From the NCBI GenBank assembly GCA_965202895.1, contig OZ241901.1, positions 1,302,001 to 1,366,000 on the forward strand: a stretch of DNA of 64,000 bases. The letters run 5' to 3'. Both the position numbers and the translations under genes were made by a program. This document shows, in pieces, positions 52,884 to 60,795 of this stretch. The stretch comes from JAJDXW01 sp965202895. GTDB taxonomy: Bacteria > Pseudomonadota > Gammaproteobacteria > HK1. The notes beneath the pieces were generated by a model that was given only the letters and a program-made list of their open reading frames with translations, was not told the origin of the DNA and did not search any database. Numbering within the stretch: position 1 is the first letter of the stretch; the number at the start of each line of letters is the position of its first letter.

Positions 52884-53894
52884 ATGCGGATCGCGGTGGT
52901 CGGAGCGGGGGCGATGGGCGGCTCCTACGGCGGGCTGCTCGCCGCCGCGGGCGAGGACGTGAGCCTGGTCGACACGAGGAGCGACCACGTAGAAGCGATA
53001 CGGAGCGGCGGGCTCCGGGTCTCCGGCGTCTTCGGGGAGCACCTCGTGCGGGTGCCGGCCGCCGAATCGCCGGAGGGCCTCGATCCGGCGGAAGGTGCGT
53101 GGGCCGATCTCGTCATCGTCTTCACCGACAGCAACGCGACGCGCGAGGCGGCGCGGGCGGCGGGCCGCCTGCTCGCCCCGGAAGGCTGTGTGGCCACCTT
53201 CCAGAACGGGATCGGGAACGTCGAGACGCTCGCGGAGGAGCTGGGCGCGGCGCGGGTGCTCGGCGGCTCCAGCATGTGCAGTGCCCTCGTCGAGGCCCCC
53301 GGCCACGTGGTGGTGACCCACCGCGGGCCGACTTCGATCGGCGAGCTGGACGGCCGGCGCACCGCCCGGCTCCGGCGGGTGGCGGCGGCGATCGAGCGGG
53401 CCGGGTTCGAGGTCCGTGTCGAGGACGACGTGAACGCCCGGATCTGGACCAAGTTCATCATCAACAGCGCCGTCAACGCGCTCTGCGCCACGACCGGGCT
53501 CCGCCTCGGCGAGGTCGCGCGCCTCCCGGAGATGGACGCGCTCCAGGACCGGGTGCTGGACGAGGCGTTCGCCCTGGTCCGGGCCAAGGGGCTCCCGATC
53601 CCGGAGGCGGACGTGCGGGCGGGGATCAAGCGGAGCTGCCGCCTCAAGTTCAGCCGCCCTTCGATGCTCCAGCACGTCGAGTCCGCCCGTCGGACCGAGA
53701 TCGACGCGATCAACGGGGCCTTGGTGCGCGAGTCGCACCGGCTCGGCCTCGCCGCTCCCTGCAACGAAGCCCTGACCGCGCTCCTCAAGGGTCGCGAGCA
53801 GGACGCCATTCGCCGTCGGGAGAACCCGGACCTCGACTACGACGCCCGGGAGGCCGAGGCGGAGGCGGAAGAGGAGAAACGGGCCGGCCACTGA
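52884..53894 (+). CDS. 2-dehydropantoate 2-reductase family protein (PanE/ApbA)
   Basis: A 336-residue NADPH-dependent ketoacid reductase of the PanE family. MRIAVVGAGAMGGSYGGLLA is the Rossmann motif, FQNGIGNVETLAEELG the conserved Asn-Gly segment, and DVNARIWTKFIINSAVNALC contains the catalytic Lys. RPSMLQHVESARRTEIDAIN is the C-terminal family block. ATG at 52884 follows GGAGGCGGAG. The C-terminus (EAEAEAEEEKRAGH) is a short charged tail. Whether it makes pantoate or reduces another ketoacid is open, because no pantothenate genes are adjacent. Confidence 0.9.
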   Translation: MRIAVVGAGAMGGSYGGLLAAAGEDVSLVDTRSDHVEAIRSGGLRVSGVFGEHLVRVPAAESPEGLDPAEGAWADLVIVFTDSNATREAARAAGRLLAPEGCVATFQNGIGNVETLAEELGAARVLGGSSMCSALVEAPGHVVVTHRGPTSIGELDGRRTARLRRVAAAIERAGFEVRVEDDVNARIWTKFIINSAVNALCATTGLRLGEVARLPEMDALQDRVLDEAFALVRAKGLPIPEADVRAGIKRSCRLKFSRPSMLQHVESARRTEIDAINGALVRESHRLGLAAPCNEALTALLKGREQDAIRRRENPDLDYDAREAEAEAEEEKRAGH

Positions 53895-54104
53895 ACAGGG
53901 ACTGGCGCTCCGCTCCGGCCCCGCCGAGCGACCCTCCGCCCAGGCCGCGGCGCCTCCATCGGGTCTCGGCCTCGTTCGGTGAAACGTCGACTTGGCGGGA
54001 GGTCTTCGAATCGATGAAAGAGACCGCGCCGCCCTGATCGGTATGTCGGGCTTGGTGGGGTAGAGGCGACGGATTCCGGAGCCGGGCGCCCCTCTTTCAC
54101 GACG

Positions 54105-54716
54105 TCAGTCGGGGCGCAGCATCTCGAACACGGTCTCGACCGAGGTGTAGTCCATGTAGCCGAGTCGGGCGATCGGCCGGTAGACGCCCATGTCCACCAT
54201 CCCGTCGCGGATGATCCGATCGTCGATGTGGGTGCCGACGACCTGCCCGATCACGAGATTGTTCTCGACCTTGGGATGGTCGCTCGGAAGCCGGAGACGG
54301 GTGAGGAAGCGGCACTCGAGGCTCACCGGCGCTTCCCGGATGCGCGGCGCCTCGACGTGCACCGAGGGCGCCGGGGTCAGCCCCGCCAGCTCGAACTCGT
54401 CGACCGCCGGGTCGACGTGGGCGGAGGTCTGGTTCATCGCTTCCCGGAGGTCGTATCCCGCGAGGTTGACGACGAACTCGTTGGTCTGCTCGATGTTGCG
54501 CAGGGTGTCCTTGCCCTCGCCGTTCGGGCGCGGGTTGTTGGGCGCGAACACGATGGTCGGCGGACGGTCCGCACACGCATTGAAGTAGCTGAACGGGGCG
54601 AGGTTCGGGACCCCGTCCACGTCCACGCTGCTTACCCACGCGATGGGGCGGGGCGCGACGAGGGCCTTGAAGGGGTTGTGCCGGAGCCCGTGCCTGCGTC
54701 GGTCGTCGAAGAACAT
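54105..54716 (-). CDS. Flavin reductase-like, FMN-binding split-barrel protein
   Basis: A 203-residue protein. LVAPRPIAWVSSVDVDGVPN and LAPFSYFNACADRPPTIVF are the FMN-binding opening of the flavin_reduct family; DTLRNIEQTNEFVVNLAGYD and VEAPRIREAPVSLECRFL follow. Such proteins reduce FMN/FAD with NAD(P)H or act as flavin-dependent oxidoreductases. ATG at 54716 gives the family length. It is convergent with the preceding reductase gene. Confidence 0.9.
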   Translation of the reverse strand: MFFDDRRRHGLRHNPFKALVAPRPIAWVSSVDVDGVPNLAPFSYFNACADRPPTIVFAPNNPRPNGEGKDTLRNIEQTNEFVVNLAGYDLREAMNQTSAHVDPAVDEFELAGLTPAPSVHVEAPRIREAPVSLECRFLTRLRLPSDHPKVENNLVIGQVVGTHIDDRIIRDGMVDMGVYRPIARLGYMDYTSVETVFEMLRPD

Positions 54717-55147
54717 CGCTCGCCTCGTCCGGTCTTCGGTCGGAAGGCGAGGCACTATCGGGGCTCGGGGGGCCGCGGTCAACCGGGCCTTCCGGGAGAG
54801 GCATGTGCGCGGTGGGGGCTTTGTCGCCGTCCGGCGGATGCAGGGACGGTCGCGCCGAGCGCGGGAGGCGGTGCGGCGGGGCGGAATCGACCCCGAAGAC
54901 CCTGCATCGGGCCTTCGTGCAAGGGCAGAATGCGCCGGGCCGGGCGACGCGCACGAGCCGGCCCCCCACTTCCGCGGGGGCAGGCCCCGGCCCGCGGGAT
55001 TGGACCGGGAGAGACTTCAGCGGAACCAGCCGGTCAGCCGGTGGCGGCCCAGAGCCCGGCCCCGCGAAAACGGGGGGGAACCGGGCCGTACAGTGAGCGT
55101 TCCGTTCCAAGGCCGCGCGCCGACGACAGCCGCGCTTCCATGAGGGG
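54717..55147. other. Intergenic, no gene seen
   Basis: A GC-rich gap between two minus-strand genes. It should include the flavin reductase promoter; no clear boxes or repeats were identified. Confidence 0.35.
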
Positions 55148-56155
55148 TCACTGCGTCCGGGGGCCGTCGGCATGGTCCCGTTCCGGTTTTGCCGTCTCCC
55201 TCCCGAGCGCTCTCAAGGCCGACAGTGCTTCTTCCTTCGCCGGCGTCTCCTCCTGGATGCGACGGCTTTCCGATGCGCGCGTGCGCTCGGGGAGCCACGC
55301 GATTCGTTCGAGATGCGAGAAGAGATCGCGCTCCTTCGGGGTCCATCGTTCGCGGGTCCTCCGGACCGCTTGCGCGGCCAGCGGCATGTCGCCTCCCTTC
55401 AGTTGCCCGCCGAACCGCCACAGGTTCTTCAGACATTGTTCCGGGGTCCATGCCAGGCCCTCGCCTGGCCGGCAGACCCCGTGGCACAGGACCGTCACGT
55501 TCCAGTCCGTCTCCATCTCGTCGGTTCCTTGCAGCACGGCCTGCCATGCCTCGTCGGGCGTGACCACGAACGGGGTCGGCGCGTCGGCGTAGCCCGTATG
55601 GTTTTCCTCCTTCCGCCGTGCAATCCATGCATTCAGCTTTCCCTTGTCCACGGTTGCCATGTTCCCGGTGGCAACCACCCGGCTCCCGCTCAGCAGCGCC
55701 TGTGAGACGACCAGAGGATCTCCCCTCGGTGTCCCGGTATCGTCCTCCTCGAAGGCCCCGGACAGGATGAGGTCGAGCGACAGATGCCGCGCCTCATCGC
55801 CCTCCGGCTCGAGACGCCAGGGGCTGTCGTTCCGCATCGCTTCCCTCTGCGCCCATCTTTCGAACGCAGCCCAGGTTTCCCTGGTGAGCTCCCTCGCGCT
55901 CGCTTCGCCCCGTGCCTTGAGCCGGGCCGCCGGCATCGGGCCGAACCGTTGGGCGATCTCCCGCTCCACGAGTCGTTTCGCGAACCGCCCGGCTTGTACG
56001 TGGTATCGCCGGCAGGTCTCACGCATGGCTTCCGCCGGCACGACGACCCAGCTTCCCGCCGATTCCTGCGTGGCGCACAGGAATCGTCTCACGCCGTGTC
56101 GCATGAAGAGGTTCGTATCGATCGCGATCGGTCTCGTACGCGCGTCTTGCCGCAT
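55148..56155 (-). CDS. PIN-like domain protein, member 2
   Basis: A 335-residue relative of the protein at 48841. PIAIDTNLFMRHGVRRFL is a PIN-type first strand and Asp. VVVPAEAMRETCRRYHV has the second acidic site. DPLVVSQALLSGSRVVATGN followed by MATVDKGKLNAWIARRK aligns with the VTGNMASVDHDRANSW block of member 1. The remaining sequence is diverged, so the two are old paralogs, not a recent duplication. A short gene lies 42 bp upstream on the same strand. Probable RNase; target unknown. Confidence 0.6.
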   Translation of the reverse strand: MRQDARTRPIAIDTNLFMRHGVRRFLCATQESAGSWVVVPAEAMRETCRRYHVQAGRFAKRLVEREIAQRFGPMPAARLKARGEASARELTRETWAAFERWAQREAMRNDSPWRLEPEGDEARHLSLDLILSGAFEEDDTGTPRGDPLVVSQALLSGSRVVATGNMATVDKGKLNAWIARRKEENHTGYADAPTPFVVTPDEAWQAVLQGTDEMETDWNVTVLCHGVCRPGEGLAWTPEQCLKNLWRFGGQLKGGDMPLAAQAVRRTRERWTPKERDLFSHLERIAWLPERTRASESRRIQEETPAKEEALSALRALGRETAKPERDHADGPRTQ

Positions 56156-56197
56156 CGTCTTGCCGCCTTCCGATTCCGGGGGGCGCCCCTGCTCCGG

Positions 56198-56368
56198 CTA
56201 CCCGCCCGTATCCGGGGCCTCGTACCCGCTTGCGATGAGCTCGTGCAGCTCGTCCGCGCGGTCGTCTTCCCCCTCCACCAGCAGGTCCTCGTACTCGATC
56301 CCGAACTCGACGGGAGACCACCACAGCGGCGGCGTCTTCGGCCGTGGGTCTTTCGTCCGTCTCTCCAT
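56198..56368 (-). CDS. Short acidic partner gene of PIN-like protein 2
   Basis: A 56-residue acidic protein (MERRTKDPRPKTPPLWWSP, then EYEDLLVEGEDDRADELHEL). ATG at 56368 has AGGA 6 bp upstream. No known domain was recognised and no clear similarity to the 49746 partner was seen. The conserved position directly before a PIN-like gene suggests an antitoxin-like role. Confidence 0.45.
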   Translation of the reverse strand: MERRTKDPRPKTPPLWWSPVEFGIEYEDLLVEGEDDRADELHELIASGYEAPDTGG

Positions 56369-56639
56369 CGCCATTCCTGGCAAGGCTTCGCCTCGAACCG
56401 ACGAGGCGTGCGCTGCCGGGGTCGATACGGGCTCCGGGTGCTGCTCCGCTCTGCGGCCGGCGCGGGGTTCATGGCCGCCGCCTCGGCGCCAGCGGCCGCG
56501 GGCCGGCCGGGGAGCCCGTCGCCCGGGGCTCGAGGCGCGAACATAGCACGAACCGCCGCCGAAGCATCGTGCGAGCACACGACGCCGGACCTTGAATACG
56601 TCGGCCGGCCGCCGGACGGAAGCGGGCGCCACCGTGATC

Positions 56640-56948
56640 CGGAACCCTTTCACGCTGACCGACTCGCGGCCGGGCGTCGATGCCCACCGCTCTTCCGGGG
56701 AACGGCGCGTCTGTGAGACAGGGGGGACCCGGGGGGACCGGGCGTCCCACCCGCAAATGGGACGGCGAGTCCGCCACGGGTCGATGCGGGCGAGGCGCCC
56801 GCGTCCGCGGGACGCGCCGTTCGGAGGACGCGCCGTTTCCAGGACGCCCGCGCCCGGGTCGGGCGCCGTTTCCAAGGCCTCCGCCGCTCTGATTCGACCG
56901 GACCGGGCTCGCCCGCGCGAACCCGTTCCGCAGCGTGAAACGACCCTG
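56640..56948. repeat. Inverted-repeat-bounded element, family B, copy 2 (309 bp)
   Basis: Left end CGGAACCCTTTCACGCTG, right end CAGCGTGAAACGACCCTG. It shares both ends and inner strings with 52599-52797 but carries about 110 bp of extra GC-rich sequence in the middle. It is intergenic, 100 bp before the AAA-ATPase gene. Confidence 0.72.
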
Positions 56949-57049
56949 ACCGTGCTCGGGAGGCCAGCCGAGCGGGAGGACCGGCCGATTCGATACCGGG
57001 CGCGGTTTCATGCCATCATGCGCTCCCGCTTCCGACCGGGGTCGAAGCC

Positions 57050-58825
57050 GTGACCCTTCCCTGCCCGCGCATTCCCTACGGCGAGGCGGACTTCCGGCGC
57101 ATCCGCCGGAACGCATGGCTCTACGTCGACAAGACACCCTTCCTCCGCCCGCTGGAGAACGAGCGCTACGCCTTTCTCATCCGGCCCCGGCGCTTCGGCA
57201 AGTCCTGCTGGGTGTCCGTGCTGGAGTGCTACTACGGACGCCACTGGGCGCACGAGTTCGAGGCCATCTTCGGCGGCACCGGGATCGGGCGGCGGCCCAC
57301 CGAAGACCGCAGCCGCTACGTCGTCCTGCGCTTCGACTTCTCGGCCTTCGACGACACCCTGGAGACCTTGCGGGAGCGCTTCGAGACCTATTGTCACATC
57401 AAGCTCCGGGGAGCGCTGGAGCGGAACACGGATTTGTTCCCCGAGGCGGCGACCAGGCGCATACTGGCCCCGGACTCCATCGACGGCAAGCTCGGCGAGC
57501 TGTTCGATCACACCACGAAGCTCGACACTCCCCTGTACGTGCTCATCGACGAGTACGACAACTTCGCCAACACCGTACTCGCGCACCGCGGCGCCGAGGC
57601 GTACCACGCCTTCACCCAGGGCGGCGGCTTCTACCGCAACTTCTTCGCCGCGCTGAAGGCGGGCGCCGGCGCGGCGGGCGGCCTCGAACGCCTGTTCGTC
57701 ACCGGCGTCTCCCCCATCACCCTGGACAACGTGACCAGCGGCTTCAACATCGGGCGCAACATCAGCCTGCGGCCCGAGTTCAACGCCCTGCTCGGCTTCA
57801 CCGAACCGGAGGTGCGGGGTCTCCTGGAGACGTACCGGGACTGCGGCGCGTTCGATCACGACGTGGACACCGCGCTCGGCGTGATGCGCGAGTGGTACGA
57901 CGGCTACCGGTTCGCCAAGCGCGCCGAGGACACCGTCTACAACACCGACATGGTGCTCTACTTCCTGGCCGAATCCATGCCGAACCAGCCCATGCCGGAC
58001 GATCTCATCGACACCAACGTGCGTATCGACTACGGCAAGCTCCGCCATCTCCTCCTGGTGAATCGACGGATCGAAGCGGGCGAGAAGCAGCTCAACGGCA
58101 ACTTCGACCTGCTCCGGCACGTCATCGGGGAGGGCGCGGCGGACGGCGACGTGCAGGCGAGCTTCCCCCTGGAGCGGCTCGATCGGCGCGAGAACTTCCT
58201 CTCCCTGCTGCACTACTTCGGGCTGCTCAGCATCCGGGGGACGGCGGACGGCGTGCCGCGGCTCGGCATCCCCAACCAGACGGTGCGGCGGCTCCTCTAC
58301 GGCCACCTGCGCGACGCCTACGACGACGTGGGGGTCCTGTCCGTGGACCTGCTGTCCTTCGCCGGCCTGATGCGGCGGATGGCGGTGGACGGGGAGTGGA
58401 GGCCCGTGTTCGATTTCCTGCGCGATGCCGTCGCCGAGCAGACGAGCGTGCGCGACTACCTGGACGGCGAGAAGGTGATCCAGGGTTTCCTCGCCGCCTA
58501 CCTCGGCATCTCCCGCCATTTCGTGCTGCGGACCGAGCCCGAGCTCGAGAAGGGCTTCGCGGACATCTGCCTGGAGCCGCTCGCGGTTCAGTATCCGAGC
58601 CTGCGCCACGGCTACCTGATCGAGCTGAAGTACCTGAAGCGAAGCGAGGACGCGGGCGAAGCGGCCCTCGCGGCGGCGGTCCGCGCGGCAGCGCCGCAGC
58701 TGCAACGTTATCTGGCCGACGAGCGCCTCGCGCGCCAATACCCGGCGGTGCGGTTCACGGGCCTGGTGGTCGTGTTCCGAGGGTGGGAGATGGTGTTCTG
58801 CGGCGCGGCGGCGGAGGCCGGATAG
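57050..58825 (+). CDS. AAA-ATPase-like / PD-(D/E)XK nuclease-like protein (DUF1703 type)
   Basis: A 591-residue protein. Residues ~1-230 form the AAA-ATPase_like domain: YVDKTPFLRPLENERYAFLI, a Walker-A-like RPRRFGKSCWVSVLE and Walker-B-like YVLIDEYDNFANTV. The C-terminal ~120 residues form the PDDEXK_9 (DUF1703) domain, with GFADICLEPL and YLIELKYLKR giving the D...ExK nuclease signature. These proteins are common in multiple copies in some lineages; their biological role is unknown, with defence or mobile-element links proposed. The start is GTG. Confidence 0.88.
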   Translation: MTLPCPRIPYGEADFRRIRRNAWLYVDKTPFLRPLENERYAFLIRPRRFGKSCWVSVLECYYGRHWAHEFEAIFGGTGIGRRPTEDRSRYVVLRFDFSAFDDTLETLRERFETYCHIKLRGALERNTDLFPEAATRRILAPDSIDGKLGELFDHTTKLDTPLYVLIDEYDNFANTVLAHRGAEAYHAFTQGGGFYRNFFAALKAGAGAAGGLERLFVTGVSPITLDNVTSGFNIGRNISLRPEFNALLGFTEPEVRGLLETYRDCGAFDHDVDTALGVMREWYDGYRFAKRAEDTVYNTDMVLYFLAESMPNQPMPDDLIDTNVRIDYGKLRHLLLVNRRIEAGEKQLNGNFDLLRHVIGEGAADGDVQASFPLERLDRRENFLSLLHYFGLLSIRGTADGVPRLGIPNQTVRRLLYGHLRDAYDDVGVLSVDLLSFAGLMRRMAVDGEWRPVFDFLRDAVAEQTSVRDYLDGEKVIQGFLAAYLGISRHFVLRTEPELEKGFADICLEPLAVQYPSLRHGYLIELKYLKRSEDAGEAALAAAVRAAAPQLQRYLADERLARQYPAVRFTGLVVVFRGWEMVFCGAAAEAG

Positions 58826-58895
58826 GACGGACGCCCCGGCGCCCCCGGTCGCCCCGCCCCCCGCCCCGCCTTGGCGGTACGCCGGCCGCGGCCGG

Positions 58896-59639
58896 CTACA
58901 TCCGTCCGCCCGCCACGTCGATGTGGGTGCCGGTGCAGTAGCTCGCCTTGTCCGAGAGCAGCCAGGCGACCGCCTCCGCGACCTCCTCCGGTGCGGCGAT
59001 GCGCTTCAGGGGGACCGTCGGCGCGATCGCCTCCATCCGCCCCGGCCAGTGGATCTCGGTGTCCACCATGCCGGGGCGCACGGAGTTGCAGCGGATGCCC
59101 TGGGCGGCGGTCTCGAGCGCGAGTCCGCGGGTGAACGTGTCCACCGCCGCCTTCGACGCGCCGTAGTGCACCCAGTCGAACGCGCCGGAGAGGTCGGCCG
59201 CGATCGACGACACGTTGACGATGAGCCCCCCGCGCCCGCCGCGCTCGGTGGACATGCGCCGGATCGCCTCGCGGGCGCACAGGAAGTACCCCGCCACGTT
59301 GATGCGGAGCACCGCGTCGAGGGTCTCCGCGGTGACGTCCTCGATGAGCGAACGGCCCCCGCTGATGCCCGCGTTGTTGACGAGGGCGCCGATGGACCCG
59401 AGCGCCGATTCCGCCGCCTCGAACAGGCGCACGACGTCGGCCTCCCGGCCGGTGTCGGCCTGCACCGCGACGGCCCGCCGGCCCGCTGCCCGCACGTCGT
59501 CCGCCACCCGCCCCGCGGCGGCTTCGTCGCGCACGTAGTTCACGCACACGTCGTAGCCGTCCCGAGCGAGCACGCGCGCGACCGCGGCCCCGATCCCGCG
59601 GCTCGACCCGGTGACGATCGCCGCCTTCGAAGCGCTCAT
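58896..59639 (-). CDS. Short-chain dehydrogenase/reductase (FabG-like)
   Basis: A 247-residue SDR. AIVTGSSRGIGAAVARVLA binds NADP(H), ALVNNAGISGGR is the NNAG motif, and SSIAADLSGAFDWVHYGASK contains the catalytic Ser, Tyr and Lys. YCTGTHIDVAGGRM is the C-terminal motif. It resembles glucose-1-dehydrogenase/3-oxoacyl-reductase types. It is divergent from the 59723 gene, with an 83-bp shared promoter region. Confidence 0.92.
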   Translation of the reverse strand: MSASKAAIVTGSSRGIGAAVARVLARDGYDVCVNYVRDEAAAGRVADDVRAAGRRAVAVQADTGREADVVRLFEAAESALGSIGALVNNAGISGGRSLIEDVTAETLDAVLRINVAGYFLCAREAIRRMSTERGGRGGLIVNVSSIAADLSGAFDWVHYGASKAAVDTFTRGLALETAAQGIRCNSVRPGMVDTEIHWPGRMEAIAPTVPLKRIAAPEEVAEAVAWLLSDKASYCTGTHIDVAGGRM

Positions 59640-59722
59640 CGGCCGCCTCCCCCCTGTAGCGCCGCGATTGCCGAATCGCCTGTATCATCGGCGTCCGCTC
59701 CTGCCCGCCCGGACGCGCGCGC

Positions 59723-60526
59723 ATGATAGCCGCCCCTGCGATCCTTCTCGACAGCATCACTTCCGCCGGCCCCGGGCATCGCGGCCGGGTGGTGGTCGCG
59801 GGCTCCCACGGCGGGCGGTATTGCGGCTACCTCGCGGCGCGGGCGGGGGTGCTCGGCGTGATCCTCAACGACGCGGCAATCGGCCGCGACGAGGCCGGCA
59901 TCGCATCGCTCGGCTATCTCGACCCGCTCGGCATTCCCGCCGCGGCCGTCGCCCACGACTCGGCCCGGATCGGAGACGGCGAAGACATGTACGCGCGGGG
60001 CCGCATCAGCCACCGCAACGAGGCGGCGCGCGTCCTCGGCTGCGAACCGGGGCAGGATTGCGCGACGGCCGCGCGGCGCATGGCCGCCCGCCCCGCCCCG
60101 GCCGTTCCGCCGGAGCCGCCGGCCGGCGAGGAGGCGAGGTTCGCGCTGCGCCCGGCCGGACCCGGCGGCCGGGCTGCGGTGGTCGGCTGCGACTCCGCCT
60201 CGCTCGTGCGCCCCGAAGACGCGGAGTGCGTCGTGGTCACCGGCTCCCACTGCGGGGCGCTTCCCGGCCGGCCGGGGTACGGCCTCGGGGTCCGGGCGCG
60301 GGGGGCGGTATTCAACGACGCGGGCGGCGGCGCCGGGATCCGCCGCCTCCCGGTGCTCGATGCTCAGGGGGTCCCGGCGGTGGCGGTGGCCGCCGCCTCG
60401 GCGCGGATCGGGGAGGCGCGCTCCACCTGGGAGTCCGGGGTCGTCTCGGCCGTGAACGAGCGGGCCGCCGCGCGCGGCGCGCAGGCCGGGATGTCCGTCC
60501 CCGAGATCGCGGACCGGATCGGCTGA
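59723..60526 (+). CDS. Unrecognised protein with an internal duplication
   Basis: A 267-residue protein with no family assigned. Two halves repeat one plan. The first is VVVAGSHGGRYCGYLAA ... GVILNDAAIGRDEAG ... YLDPLGIPAAAVAHDSARIG ... NEAARV. The second is CVVVTGSHCGALPG ... GAVFNDAGGGAG ... VLDAQGVPAVAVAAASARIG ... NERAAAR. Shared elements are GSH-x-G, a ND(A) motif, D-x-x-G-x-PA-x-AVA and SARIG. A proline-rich linker (~residues 108-130) joins them. No signal peptide is visible. It precedes the thiamine-diphosphate enzyme gene by 270 bp on the same strand, so a metabolic link is possible. Confidence 0.75.
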   Translation: MIAAPAILLDSITSAGPGHRGRVVVAGSHGGRYCGYLAARAGVLGVILNDAAIGRDEAGIASLGYLDPLGIPAAAVAHDSARIGDGEDMYARGRISHRNEAARVLGCEPGQDCATAARRMAARPAPAVPPEPPAGEEARFALRPAGPGGRAAVVGCDSASLVRPEDAECVVVTGSHCGALPGRPGYGLGVRARGAVFNDAGGGAGIRRLPVLDAQGVPAVAVAAASARIGEARSTWESGVVSAVNERAAARGAQAGMSVPEIADRIG

Positions 60527-60795
60527 CCCGGAGCCGAAGCGGGGTCGCCGGAACGGAGCGCCGGGGGAGCAACGGGCCGCATCGCCCCGCTCGATAAGTG
60601 CCCGCCCCGCGCCCGCCCGCCCGGCCCACCCCGGCCCGCGCCGGCCCACCCCGCGCCGGCCGGGGCGGTGGCTGAAGCGAACCGCCCGGCGTTTCGGGGG
60701 CGGCCGGCCGCCCGCCGCCGCCGCTGGCGCGCCCCCGCCGCCGGCAGGGTTTGCGGCCCATGACCGGGATGCAGCGAACGAGGAGCGGAAGAAGG

